A program made the position numbers and the translations under genes. Shown one piece after another: positions 24,426 through 32,395 of a DNA stretch of 48,596 bases (within the stretch, counting starts at the first letter, position 1; every line of letters starts with the position of its first letter). The stretch is taken from positions 1-48,596 of the forward strand of contig JACQII010000012.1 of assembly GCA_016198585.1 (NCBI GenBank), read 5' to 3'. The notes beneath the pieces were generated by a model. That model was given only the letters and a program-made list of their open reading frames with translations, ran no database searches and was not told the origin of the DNA. Source of the DNA: Candidatus Aenigmatarchaeota archaeon. GTDB taxonomy: Archaea > Aenigmatarchaeota > Aenigmatarchaeia > QMZP01.

Positions 24426-25583
24426 ATGCAGAACGCCATTGTTCTGTTGATCGTGGTCGTTGCGGTTGCCGCATTCCTCCTCTTGGCCGCGGGCGTGGAC
24501 CAGGGCCGGCTGGGTGATCTCCCCCCTGAAGGCGGGTGGGACCAGATCATCGATTCGTCGTTCGAGCCCGTTGCCTGTCCTATCGCTGACCGCTCCCTCG
24601 ACGACACGCACTACACAGGCCCGCTCATCGATACACATATCCACATCGCCGCGATCCCGGACGACCTGTCAGCCCCGGATCTCGGGCACGACGGGCGGCC
24701 CGTGATGGGGGTCAACATCAGGATGACCGATTATGTCTGCATGATGGACACCGAGCAGACCAGCAAAGTGTTTGCCTTCTTTCCCGTGTGGGAGCCGATC
24801 GTTCCTGAGCTGCTCGAAGTGGTGAACAGGACGATGGCGGCCTATCCCGACCGTTTCGTCCCGTTCCTCATGCCGCCGGAGAATGACAACTCCCCTGGAG
24901 GTTATCCCACGGTCAACGCCGAGACCCTGCAGACGATGCTCAACGCATACCCGGGCCTGTTCAAAGGCTATGGGGAAATCGGCCTCTACGCGCGCACCGG
25001 CGGGGCGGCTGCGCTGCCGCCCGATGCGGAACGGCTCCTCGAGATCTATCCGGTCGTCCGAGAGCGCGGCCTGCTCGTGTACGTCCACCTCGGCGAGGGC
25101 CAGAAGGAGAGCTTCGAGCGCGCGCTTGAGGACAACCAGGACATCTCCTTCATCTGGCACGGGGACCAGCTGATCCCCTATGTGAACGGCGAACAGGATC
25201 TCAGCAATGTCGAGGATATTCTCTCGAACCATCCGAATGCATACTATGGCGTCGACGAACTGTACGGCGACGTGTGGCTCCTGCGACCCGAGGTGAGCAA
25301 GGAGGAGTTCCTCGCACACTTCGCGGACCCAGAGCCGCTCCTTGAAAAAGATCTCGCGACGTGGAAAGGCTTCATCGAGCGCCACCCCGATCAGGTGCTC
25401 TGGGGAACCGACCGCGGCTGGAGCGCGCCGTGGTCCGTGGATCCGGACGTCGCGCTGACGCTGAACACCTACAGCCGCGCCTTCATCGGCCGGCTCGATC
25501 CCGCAGTCCAGGAAAAGTTTGCGTACCAGAACGCGGAGAACCTGATTTCAACGCTTAGTGGTACGAGTATTCTTGGCAACTAA
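24426..25583 (+). CDS. Membrane-anchored amidohydrolase-superfamily (Amidohydro_2-like) protein
   Basis: 385 residues. An N-terminal membrane anchor (about 4-22) places the enzyme outside. TIM-barrel metal-hydrolase marks follow: IDTHIHIAAI (HxH) near residue 70, VYVHLGEG and FIWHGDQL (later His ligands), and LWGTDRGWS (Asp) near residue 320. Related cytoplasmic enzymes are metal-dependent hydrolases or decarboxylases; an exported one may act on a scavenged compound. Substrate unknown. TATA-like GCTTTAAGCG is 20-28 bp upstream, leaderless. Tail-to-tail with the next gene. Confidence 0.8.
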   Translation: MQNAIVLLIVVVAVAAFLLLAAGVDQGRLGDLPPEGGWDQIIDSSFEPVACPIADRSLDDTHYTGPLIDTHIHIAAIPDDLSAPDLGHDGRPVMGVNIRMTDYVCMMDTEQTSKVFAFFPVWEPIVPELLEVVNRTMAAYPDRFVPFLMPPENDNSPGGYPTVNAETLQTMLNAYPGLFKGYGEIGLYARTGGAAALPPDAERLLEIYPVVRERGLLVYVHLGEGQKESFERALEDNQDISFIWHGDQLIPYVNGEQDLSNVEDILSNHPNAYYGVDELYGDVWLLRPEVSKEEFLAHFADPEPLLEKDLATWKGFIERHPDQVLWGTDRGWSAPWSVDPDVALTLNTYSRAFIGRLDPAVQEKFAYQNAENLISTLSGTSILGN

Positions 25584-25999
25584 GTGTTCGTCCAGTCAAC
25601 TCTATGGAAACTCTCACTCTGAGGATAGTAAGTATACCTAGTAGGAATAACGGGATTCTGAAATCCACACCTAAACGCCAAGTAATAGGCACCACGACAT
25701 GAGAGTTCTCCATTACAATAATTCTGAATGTAATAATCACGATAGGACGGAATGAGATAGGCCGGTGCGTAATCAAAGTCCGATGCGTTTTGTAGACCAA
25801 TTTCCGATAAAGAAGCGGGATATGTGGCACGATCATCAAAATATGACTCCAACCGAGTTACAATCAAAAGTCCGGCTATCTCCTTCTCTTCGCACCCAAC
25901 GTTCGATAGTATGTTCAATGTTACTATCGGGATTATGACAATCACGGCGACAATCATTGCTATGACAAGCAATACGGATAACTTATTTTTTCGGGACAT
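25580..25999 (-). CDS. Hypothetical membrane-anchored (pilin-like?) protein, A+T-rich
   Basis: 139 residues. N-terminal MSRKNK then a hydrophobic helix of about 22 residues, followed by an extracellular-looking domain with several Cys (C36, and later C pairs around 94-111) and many Tyr/Asn. The layout, short positive N-terminus plus helix plus LESYFDDRATYPASLSEIG, resembles type IV pseudopilins, but no processing motif is certain. Base composition is clearly more A+T-rich than every neighbour, so it is probably foreign or recently acquired and lies next to the left boundary of the mobile element. Confidence 0.6.
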   Translation of the reverse strand: MSRKNKLSVLLVIAMIVAVIVIIPIVTLNILSNVGCEEKEIAGLLIVTRLESYFDDRATYPASLSEIGLQNASDFDYAPAYLIPSYRDYYIQNYCNGELSCRGAYYLAFRCGFQNPVIPTRYTYYPQSESFHRVDWTNT

Positions 26000-26207
26000 T
26001 TTTTCTTCTCCTTATGTGGTTGAGTCTGGGATTTCCAATTATAAAACTCTCCCCAATTCGCCTTGAGAGGGTAGTACCATTCATTGAGGAGAAGGGAATG
26101 TACATCGCCCTAAGTCCTACCCAGGGTCGAGCGCCGGGACAGGGCGTCTGGGCAAGATCCGCAACGCCCGCGCACCCGGCTCTTGAACTGGATGGGGAAG
26201 GTGACGG
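26000..26207. other. Transition from chromosome to mobile element
   Basis: The first ~90 bp are A+T-rich with a TATA-like ATTATAAAAC (26037-26046); from about 26,100 the sequence becomes very G+C-rich and stays so. No tRNA or clear direct repeat marks the junction. A short open frame from ATG 26098 has an SD-like GAGGAGAAGGG but no recognisable protein. Confidence 0.4.
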
Positions 26208-27494
26208 ATGGCTACGTGGGACGTGCACGACTACGGGGACTGGATCAGGCAGGCGCGGAAGCGGATCGCGGAGGACCCGATCGCCGAAGAGGACAAGGAG
26301 CTGCTGCTCGCCTTCGATCGGTTCTGCGTCGTCCAGGGCCTGAGCGTCCCGCGGCGCGCGAAGCTGCTCCGCCACCTGCGCGACGCCGCCCGGGAGTTCC
26401 TCCCGGTCCCGTTCCGCCAGGCCACGAAGCACGACCTGCAAGAGGCGATCGCCCGCCTCGAGTCCCGAGCCGGGTACTCGCTCTGGACCAAGCACGACGT
26501 CAAGATCGCGCTGCGGAAGTTCTACAAGTGGCTCGTCTTTGGGGACGACGCGCTGACGCGCGAGGACTGGCCCGAGATCGTCGCCTGGATCAAGCCGGCG
26601 ATGAAGCGGCGGGACCTTTGCCGCGTCCGCGCGGCCGACCTCCTCACGACCGACGAGGTCGAGCGCATCGTCCAGGGCAGCCAGAACCCGCGCAACCGGG
26701 CCTTCCTGGCCGTCCTGTACGAGATCGGAGGCCGCATCGGCGAGGTCGGCTGCCTGCGCGTGGGCGACGTCACGCGCGACGAGTACAGCCTGCTGCTCGA
26801 CCTGGACGGCAAGACCGGGAAGCGCACGGTCCGAGTCGTCCAGTACGCAAGCCACCTCGTCGCCTGGCTCAACCTCCATCCCGGCCGGGCCGACCCTGGA
26901 CGGCCGCTCTGGCCCTCGCTGCGGCCGCCGACCTATCTGCAGCCGCTGCCCTACCGCGAGTTCTCGTCCTGGATCAAGCGCGCCGCCCAGGACGCAGGCG
27001 TGACCAAGCGCATTTACCCGCACCTCTTCCGCCACTCGCGCGCGACCCACCTTCTGGCCTCGGGCAGCCTGAACGAGGCCCAAGCCAAGGTGTTCTTCGG
27101 CTGGGTCGCGGACAGCCGCATCCTCTCCACGTACGCGCACCTCGTCACCAAGGACGCCAACGACGCGATCTTGCGCATGTACGGCGTCCAGCACGGCCAG
27201 GAGGCGAAGCGCGCCTTGGGCCTGACCTGTGGGATGTGCCAGGCGCCGAACCCGACCGGCGCGGCCCTCTGCTACCGCTGCGGCTACGCGTTGGGCATCA
27301 CCGCGGCTGACGACGTGCGGGCGCGTACCGACCGCGCAGAGGACTTGATGGCGCGCTTCCTGGCACGGCCCGAAGTGCGCGAGCTCTTCAAGGCGATGGT
27401 CCGCGACGAGCTGCGCCATGAGAACAGCGCACCTCCTCCACCAAGTCCTCCACGACCCGCACCCAGGCCGGAAGACGATCGCGCTGCTGCGTGA
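26208..27494 (+). CDS. Tyrosine recombinase/integrase with C-terminal zinc ribbon
   Basis: 428 residues. An N-terminal SAM-like core-binding domain (about 40-130) precedes the catalytic domain: first Arg in YEIGGRIGEVGCLRVGDV, HLFRHSRATHLLASG (His-x-x-Arg), the later conserved position in FFGWVADSRI and the nucleophile Tyr in LSTYAHLV. After the catalytic domain is a CGMCQAP...CYRCGY zinc ribbon and an acidic/proline-rich tail, an arrangement common in archaeal plasmid and viral integrases. SD-like GGAAGGTGA immediately precedes the ATG. It is the first gene of the element. Target site unknown. Confidence 0.9.
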   Translation: MATWDVHDYGDWIRQARKRIAEDPIAEEDKELLLAFDRFCVVQGLSVPRRAKLLRHLRDAAREFLPVPFRQATKHDLQEAIARLESRAGYSLWTKHDVKIALRKFYKWLVFGDDALTREDWPEIVAWIKPAMKRRDLCRVRAADLLTTDEVERIVQGSQNPRNRAFLAVLYEIGGRIGEVGCLRVGDVTRDEYSLLLDLDGKTGKRTVRVVQYASHLVAWLNLHPGRADPGRPLWPSLRPPTYLQPLPYREFSSWIKRAAQDAGVTKRIYPHLFRHSRATHLLASGSLNEAQAKVFFGWVADSRILSTYAHLVTKDANDAILRMYGVQHGQEAKRALGLTCGMCQAPNPTGAALCYRCGYALGITAADDVRARTDRAEDLMARFLARPEVRELFKAMVRDELRHENSAPPPPSPPRPAPRPEDDRAAA

Positions 27495-27503
27495 GCGGAG
27501 CAG

Positions 27504-27599
27504 CTATCGGCTGAGCTCGATCTCGGCCCTCTCGCGCAGCCACGCGTACCACCTCCGTCGCCGCCGTCGCTTCCTCGCCCTGGCTCGCTTGCCGGTCAT
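27504..27599 (-). CDS. 31-residue arginine-rich peptide
   Basis: Reads MTGKRARARKRRRRRR then WYAWLRERAEIEL: a polyarginine stretch plus amphipathic helix, suited to nucleic-acid binding. A strong Shine-Dalgarno AAGGAGG (27606-27612) sits six bases before the ATG, the main reason for calling it. Convergent to the integrase. Function unknown. Confidence 0.45.
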   Translation of the reverse strand: MTGKRARARKRRRRRRWYAWLRERAEIELSR

Positions 27600-27877
27600 G
27601 TCGATCCTCCTTGGGATTCCTGGACAGCACCGGAAGAAGAGGGCGTACCGAGCGCCGTGCCGTGCTTGCCAGACCTGCGTGCACTGGACAGAAGACGAAG
27701 GTCAGGCAAGGCTGACGCCGGCGCGCAGGATTGCTGTGTGTGGCCCGACCTGCCCCGTGCCTTGGCCCGCCCCCCGCAAGGGTCCTCCAGTCCACTCCTG
27801 GAACGCTCGATACCCGTCCCACCGCCCGCCACGACGGTGTAGGATGAAGCACCCACAACAGCCTGGAGACCACAACC
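27600..27877. other. Gene-poor spacer
   Basis: About 280 bp between two small divergent genes. I see open frames on both strands without recognisable protein features or a convincing promoter, and no repeats. Confidence 0.3.
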
Positions 27878-28129
27878 ATGTCGGAGAAGCCGTCAGAGAA
27901 GCCAGCCGGGTACGAGATCGGCCAGCGGCTTGGCTCGCCCTGGGTCTACGTGGGCACCACGTACGAGGCGCCCACTTTCGTCAACATCGAGACCGGCCAG
28001 ACGAAGCACATCGGCACCGAACTCACGAACGGCAACGTCCCCAGGGTGTACGACGGTCCGCCGAGCCCGACGGGGTACGGTGTGGGGAAGTTGCTGCAGT
28101 CGGTCCTGCGGACGCTTCCGGACCGTTAG
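27878..28129 (+). CDS. Hypothetical protein, 83 residues
   Basis: Begins MSEKPSEKPAGYEIGQ; a compact beta-rich look (SPWVYVGTTYEAPTFVNIETGQ). SD-like GGAGACC lies 10 bp upstream. Similar in opening to another element protein (MSEKTKPVRTF, on the minus strand near 36.2 kb). No function recognised. Confidence 0.5.
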   Translation: MSEKPSEKPAGYEIGQRLGSPWVYVGTTYEAPTFVNIETGQTKHIGTELTNGNVPRVYDGPPSPTGYGVGKLLQSVLRTLPDR

Positions 28130-28135
28130 CCGGGA

Positions 28136-28657
28136 TCAATCGTCGATGCCTTCCATCTCTGCCCGGTCGTGGGGCGAGAGGTCGTGCGGCGCAGCTATGG
28201 AACGGCGGCGTGCCAAGAGATCGATCTCGTCATTGTCGGCGCTGGTGGCTACGCACGGGTACCCGGAGAAGGTCCCGTCGTCCTCCCGGAGGATCCACAT
28301 GCCATACCACAATCGCACGCCGGCCTGCCCCTGAAGCGGTGTCGCGTGCTGGATTTCGTGCTCCAGTGCTTCTCGAAGCTCGTCCGACTTGGTCGGACTG
28401 ATATGCGCCAAGAGGTCCATGAACCGGCGATAGTCCTCGACACTATCGAAGCGGCGGCAGTCCTCAGGGAAGACTCGCCCCGCATAGCGCGCCTCAAGTT
28501 CGCGCCGCCGGAAGGCATATTCTCCCGTGCTGATGGCTCCACGATGCGCAGTCCTGTACAGCGTCGCCAGATCGTCCAGGTACGACTCGAAGTCCACCCG
28601 CCTAGTACGTACTCGTTCCGAAAGGACTCTCCGGGCCTCTTCCCACTTGTCTGCCAT
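28136..28657 (-). CDS. Hypothetical protein with HExxH motif (possible metalloprotease)
   Basis: 173 residues, charged and helical in the first half (MADKWEEARRVLSE, then YLDDLATLYRTAHRG). Around residues 107-125 is ALEHEIQHATPLQG, containing HEIQH, the zinc-binding HExxH of metallopeptidases. A gluzincin/SprT-like fold is plausible but the third ligand is not obvious. TATA-like CTTCTTATGGT (28677-28687) is about 25 bp before the ATG, so archaeal leaderless transcription also operates in the element. Confidence 0.55.
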   Translation of the reverse strand: MADKWEEARRVLSERVRTRRVDFESYLDDLATLYRTAHRGAISTGEYAFRRRELEARYAGRVFPEDCRRFDSVEDYRRFMDLLAHISPTKSDELREALEHEIQHATPLQGQAGVRLWYGMWILREDDGTFSGYPCVATSADNDEIDLLARRRSIAAPHDLSPHDRAEMEGIDD

Positions 28658-28886
28658 CCACCCGGTTGACGTCGCACCATAAGAAGGTTGGCCCACCTGC
28701 AGGCACGCTCCTTCTCGGCGCGTGCCCCCGCCGCAGCTTGAGCACGCGGGCCCGCTTGCCGGCCATGCAACCACCTCAGCGCCTCGTGGCCGGTCAGGGG
28801 ACGAGAATGTTTCGCGGAGAGCGTGCCCGGGCTGCCGGCCGAATGCTTTTGAACCCTGCCGCCCAACATTGGGTAGGTGCAGGCAC

Positions 28887-29318
28887 ATGACAGCAGTGAC
28901 CTTGAAGCAACTTCACCTGGACCTGACCGGAATCAGGAAGGAGTTGCAGAGCCTTCGCTCGCTGATCGAGGAGGACCTCGCTCCGGCAGACGACGTCGTA
29001 GCAGACGTCGTCGAGTCGCGCGAACGGCCGCTCGGCCAGCTGGTGCCACACCGCGAGGTAGCGCGGAGGCACTCGCCGCCGACCAGGGAGCTGTGGGAAC
29101 TGAGGACGCGGGCTTCGCTCGCACGGTTGCTGACGGGTCAGGCGGCTTCACGTCTGCCGTCGGAGCTCGTGACCGACAGGACCTTCCGCGGCCCGTCGAA
29201 CAGCACGAGGAAGCGGTCGATCACGTCCCGCCCGATGAGGCACTCGCTCCCCGGGAGGTCGCGGCAGAGGACCGACACGTCAAACTCCTGGCCCTCGAAA
29301 CGGACGCGGGCAAGGTAG
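28887..29318 (+). CDS. Possible antitoxin-like helical protein; C-terminal half doubtful
   Basis: The first ~55 residues (MTAVTLKQLHLDLTGIRKEL, SLRSLIEEDLAPADDV) form an amphipathic helix like archaeal VapB-type or other small antitoxins. The frame then runs on antisense through the retropepsin-like gene, where its composition (Arg/Ser-rich) is not protein-like. Either it ends earlier by a frameshift or it is a remnant. SD is weak; a TATA-like ATGCTTTTGAAC lies about 35 bp upstream. Confidence 0.35.
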   Translation: MTAVTLKQLHLDLTGIRKELQSLRSLIEEDLAPADDVVADVVESRERPLGQLVPHREVARRHSPPTRELWELRTRASLARLLTGQAASRLPSELVTDRTFRGPSNSTRKRSITSRPMRHSLPGRSRQRTDTSNSWPSKRTRAR

Positions 29319-29521
29319 ACGTCCTCGGGGATGATCCCTCCCACGGTCAGGATCATGGTCGCGCCGAGCCACACGAGGTCGGCATCGTTCTTGACCCGCC
29401 GTGGGACCACGATCGTGCTGGCGCCGGTGTCCACGTAGCCGACGAGGTTCAGGGATTGTCTTCGTCCGATCACGGTGATCGGGACGAGGGGATCGCCGTT
29501 TCGGTACCGGTACTCGGCCAT
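29138..29521 (-). CDS. Retropepsin-like aspartic protease
   Basis: 127 residues, the size of one retropepsin subunit. The active site DTGAS is at about residues 31-35 (VGYVDTGASTIVVP) and the second family block GRDVIDRFLVLFDGP is near residues 100-114, as in gag-Asp proteases, which act as dimers. Start at MAEYRYRNGDP, just after the stop of the DUF5678-like gene (eight bases). Bacterial and archaeal relatives are often beside such small proteins; the physiological substrate is not known. Confidence 0.75.
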   Translation of the reverse strand: MAEYRYRNGDPLVPITVIGRRQSLNLVGYVDTGASTIVVPRRVKNDADLVWLGATMILTVGGIIPEDVYLARVRFEGQEFDVSVLCRDLPGSECLIGRDVIDRFLVLFDGPRKVLSVTSSDGRREAA

Positions 29522-29528
29522 TGTGCCC

Positions 29529-29759
29529 TCACAGGACGTGCGCCGTGAAGGCGGCACCGACGCGCTTGAAGTAAAGCGGCCTACCGGGATGGAGCGAGTG
29601 TGCGGCGTGGGCCGCTTCGGTGAGGGTCCTGCCTGACCCGCAGACTGCTCCCGTCTCGGTGTCGAGGGCGATCACTTGGTCCGCGTACTGCTTGCGCAGG
29701 GATGCTTCTTCCTTCCGGTAGAGCCGCTCTCCAGCACGGATGAGGTCGCGCGTCACCAT
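29529..29759 (-). CDS. DUF5678-like small protein, partner of the aspartic protease
   Basis: 76 residues: helix MVTRDLIRAGERLYRKEEASL, then YADQVIALDTETGAVCGSG, a helix TLTEAAHAAHSL and a final strand PLYFKRVG. The strand-turn-strand plus helix pattern matches DUF5678-type proteins found next to retropepsin-like proteases. TATA-like GCTTTATTAGG about 27 bp upstream, leaderless; it is the first gene of the pair. Confidence 0.65.
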   Translation of the reverse strand: MVTRDLIRAGERLYRKEEASLRKQYADQVIALDTETGAVCGSGRTLTEAAHAAHSLHPGRPLYFKRVGAAFTAHVL

Positions 29760-29863
29760 GGAGAACGTTTGCGCTTCGGCCTAATAAAGCTTCGCCCCAC
29801 GGCGTGCGGCGCTCACGCGGATGGCGCGAACGGCCGCCGATTGTAGAGCCGTGCAGGGCAGCC

Positions 29864-30907
29864 CTACGGAGCATCCATCACCCACAGCCGCCGTTCATTC
29901 CGCCGGCCGGCGGCCTGCTCCTCGCGCAGCAGGCGCGCCGTGACGAGGAACTGCTTGTAGTGGCTGAACGTCCGGCGGGCCATCGGCTCGAGGCCGGTCT
30001 GGCGGACCTGCTGCAGGTAGCGGCGGTGGAGGTCCCGGATGGAGATGCCCGGGACCTCGTTGACGATCGCGTGGAGCAGCCGGTGGTGCTCGGACAGCGT
30101 CCGGAGCAGGTAGCCCTTCCTAACGGACTGGCTGTGCTGGAGGGCGGCCTGGAGGTCCTCTGGCCGGACCTGGGGGACCCGGTGGCGCTCGGCCAGGCAG
30201 GCTGCCACTCGGAGGGCCTGGATGGCGACCCGCGCGTCGCCCCCGCTCGCCTCGGCGATCCGGACGAGGTCGGCCTCGCACCAGGCGTCCGGCGCCAGCG
30301 CTGCTTCAGCCCGGGCGCGCAACAGGCTCGCGAGCTGGGGGGCGCCGTACGGCCCGCACTCCACGAAGCGCGGCTGCAGCCGCGACCGGACCCGCGGATC
30401 GAGGTCGTGGAACGCCTTCCGGTGCTGGCTCACGCACACCAGGGACGTGTGGTCGAGGCTCGCGAGGTTGTAGAGGGCGACGTTGCGCTCCTTGGGGAAC
30501 ATCTGGTCGACCTCGTCCAGCACGATGACCAACGGGCCCTCGCGCGCGATGCGCACGAGCCGCTCGATCCGGTAGGCCAGCTCGCGCTTCTCCTGGACCA
30601 GGGCACGCAGTTCCTGGAACGCTGCCTCGAGCACGGCGAAGAACGACTGGTTCCCCCAGCAGTTCACGTAGGCCGTCCGAACGTGCCGCTCCTCGAGCTG
30701 GGCGAGAGCCTGCTGGGCGAGCGAGGTCTTGCCCGAGCCGGGCGGGCCGTGCAGCCACAGGTGCAGGGGTTGCCGCGCGGCGGCGTCGACCAACCCGCGC
30801 AGCTCGTAGGCCTGCTCCTCACGGCCCGCGAGCGCGGCCGGGCGGAACCCATCAGAGAGCGGCTCGGTCGCCCGCACGACCGCGGGCAGTGCAGTTGTCG
30901 GCAACAT
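29864..30907 (-). CDS. Orc1/Cdc6-type AAA+ replication initiator
   Basis: 347 residues. AAA+ core: Walker A GPPGSGKTS (about residues 54-62), Walker B VIVLDEVDQMF (about 128-138), sensor region LVCVSQHRKAF and sensor 2 in SGGDARVAIQALR. A C-terminal winged-helix domain (about 255-345: HRLLHAIVNEVPGISIRDLHRRY) binds origin DNA. Archaeal plasmids and viruses carry such initiators; alternatively it is a chromosome-type paralogue. TATA-like CTTGTTTAAGAA (30929-30940) is 27 bp upstream. This suggests an archaeal, self-replicating ancestor of the element. Confidence 0.88.
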   Translation of the reverse strand: MLPTTALPAVVRATEPLSDGFRPAALAGREEQAYELRGLVDAAARQPLHLWLHGPPGSGKTSLAQQALAQLEERHVRTAYVNCWGNQSFFAVLEAAFQELRALVQEKRELAYRIERLVRIAREGPLVIVLDEVDQMFPKERNVALYNLASLDHTSLVCVSQHRKAFHDLDPRVRSRLQPRFVECGPYGAPQLASLLRARAEAALAPDAWCEADLVRIAEASGGDARVAIQALRVAACLAERHRVPQVRPEDLQAALQHSQSVRKGYLLRTLSEHHRLLHAIVNEVPGISIRDLHRRYLQQVRQTGLEPMARRTFSHYKQFLVTARLLREEQAAGRRNERRLWVMDAP

Positions 30908-30992
30908 GCCGGGAGATTGCGGGAGGGGTTCTTAAACAAGGCCCGCGGGCGCTGCCGGGCATGCCGGTCTCGCCACAACAGTAGGTAACGGA

Positions 30993-31034
30993 CTTCCGAC
31001 CCGAGGTGAGAGTATTCTCCTCGACGCCTTCCGA
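30993..31034. repeat. Direct and inverted repeats upstream of the Orc1/Cdc6 gene
   Basis: CTTCCGAC occurs twice (30993-31000 and 31027-31034) around an imperfect inverted repeat GAGGTGAGAGTATTCTCCTC (31003-31022), in the gap before the initiator gene. Origins often lie just upstream of orc1/cdc6, so this is a candidate origin or operator. The match is short and could be chance. Confidence 0.3.
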
Positions 31035-31105
31035 CTTGCCTGCGTCTCGTGGACTGCTGCTCGAACGAGCGTCAGCGCTTATTAGTCGGCATGCCATCCA
31101 TGATG

Positions 31106-31303
31106 ATGGCCATCGAGACGCGCTTCCACTGGAACATCTGTGCCCAATGCGGAGAGTACTGGCCCCCTAGAGACAGTCCCCTGCGCTGTCCCTACTGCGG
31201 CTGTAATCGGTTCATCACAAGATGCGGCCACTGCGGCAAGCAGCCCATGCAGTGCAGCTGCATCCCATCCAAACAGACCACAAGGCAGGTCAAGGCACCC
31301 TGA
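31106..31303 (+). CDS. Zinc-ribbon protein, 65 residues
   Basis: CAQCGEYWPP, CPYCGC, CGHCG and CSC give at least eight cysteines: two zinc ribbons in tandem. A TATA-like GCTTATTAG (about 31077-31085) is about 26 bp before the third of three adjacent ATGs (31106), chosen for the leaderless spacing; earlier ATGs (31091, 31100) are possible. Function unknown. Confidence 0.6.
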   Translation: MAIETRFHWNICAQCGEYWPPRDSPLRCPYCGCNRFITRCGHCGKQPMQCSCIPSKQTTRQVKAP

Positions 31304-31383
31304 CCTACCATGAAAGGAATCGCGGCGCACGGAAAGGACTCCATGAGCCGCGATCTCCTTTCCCGGTGGCGAGGATGAACTTC

Positions 31384-31614
31384 TCAGCCTCGCAAGCTCC
31401 CGAGATTGTACGTGTTGATGTATCCCAGTTGCTCAGGGAGGCTCCGCGTCACACCAGAGCCGAACATGTCCAGCGTCGTCTGTCCCTGGTAGGGGATGTG
31501 CTCCATCGGAAGGCCGGGGCGATGGAAGTCGGCGTGGACGCCGTTCCGGGCGCTCCAGTGGATCGGCGTCAGGAAACCTCCACCGACGTCGACCGTGGGA
31601 GGGGTAAAGGGCAT
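31384..31614 (-). CDS. Doubtful small protein in the gap before the RadC-like gene
   Basis: 76 residues starting MPFTPPTVDVGGGFLTPIHW, ending YINTYNLGSLRG; composition is more protein-like than competing frames and an SD-like GGAGC lies 8 bp upstream. The same 490-bp gap is also open on the plus strand in frame with the RadC-like gene, but that translation is Arg/His-rich without known similarity. Low confidence. Confidence 0.25.
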   Translation of the reverse strand: MPFTPPTVDVGGGFLTPIHWSARNGVHADFHRPGLPMEHIPYQGQTTLDMFGSGVTRSLPEQLGYINTYNLGSLRG

Positions 31615-31794
31615 TCTCAAGCTCCGTTCTGCCGCACAGCGGCGTCGCCCATGGTACCGGCACTTTGCCTGCCCGTGTGGAACGGTGTGCCAGTCCTCCA
31701 CAAACCGGTTCCTGTAAACCCTTTGTGGCACGCTCGGCACGTCCTGCACGCCGAGCGCGTCAGGTTCTTGGGCCCTCGTGACGCAGCGTTACCC

Positions 31795-32334
31795 ATGCGC
31801 CAGGAGTCGTCCTTCCGAGCCGGGACCTACCGCGGCTACCACGTCAGCACGCGCCTCGTGCGCACGGGCGGTCGGCGCTACGAGCCCTTCCCGGTCCGCG
31901 ACGCCGACGACGTCTACTCGTTCCTGCGCGAACTGGAGCGCTACGACCGCGAGGTCTTCTACGCGCTCCATCTGGACACGAAGAACCAGCTCATCGGGTG
32001 CGAGGAGGTCAGCAAGGGCTGCCTGTCCTGGTCCGTCGTCCATCCCCGCGAGGTCTATAAGGGCGCGATCCTGAACTCTGCCGGGGCCGTGATCGTCGCG
32101 CACAACCACCCGTCCGGGGACCCGACGCCGTCGCCGCAGGACCGCGATGTCGTGCAGCGGCTCTACAGCGTGGGTGAGCTGCTCGGGATCCCGCTGCTGG
32201 ACAGCGTCGTGATCGGGGACGGGCGCTACACGAGCATGCGGCGAGAGGGCGGCGCGTTCGCCAAGGCCCCCAATCCGGTGCGCGAAGCACTCCAGCCGTA
32301 CGGTCAGCAGCCGGATCGTGCGGAGAACGCTTGA
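31795..32334 (+). CDS. RadC-like JAB/JAMM-domain protein
   Basis: 179 residues, corresponding to the JAB1/MPN core of RadC (UPF0758) without the N-terminal helix-hairpin-helix. The JAMM metal site is HNHPSGDPTPSPQD (about residues 103-116), preceded by the conserved Glu-containing segment GCEEVSKG and HPREVYKGAI. RadC-like proteins are frequent on mobile elements of bacteria and haloarchaea and may be nucleases or isopeptidases; the role is unsettled. Start at MRQESSFRAG, as sequence upstream in the same frame is not RadC-like. Confidence 0.85.
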   Translation: MRQESSFRAGTYRGYHVSTRLVRTGGRRYEPFPVRDADDVYSFLRELERYDREVFYALHLDTKNQLIGCEEVSKGCLSWSVVHPREVYKGAILNSAGAVIVAHNHPSGDPTPSPQDRDVVQRLYSVGELLGIPLLDSVVIGDGRYTSMRREGGAFAKAPNPVREALQPYGQQPDRAENA

Positions 32335-32395
32335 TTCTCCCGCGCCCACACGCTCAAGTCCTGGTCGTCCCCATCATCCATGCGAGGACCTTGCC

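Noticed and set aside
31222-31794. Long in-frame extension upstream of the RadC-like gene
   Set aside because: Arg/His/Pro-rich translation without RadC N-terminal features; treated as chance openness in G+C-rich DNA.
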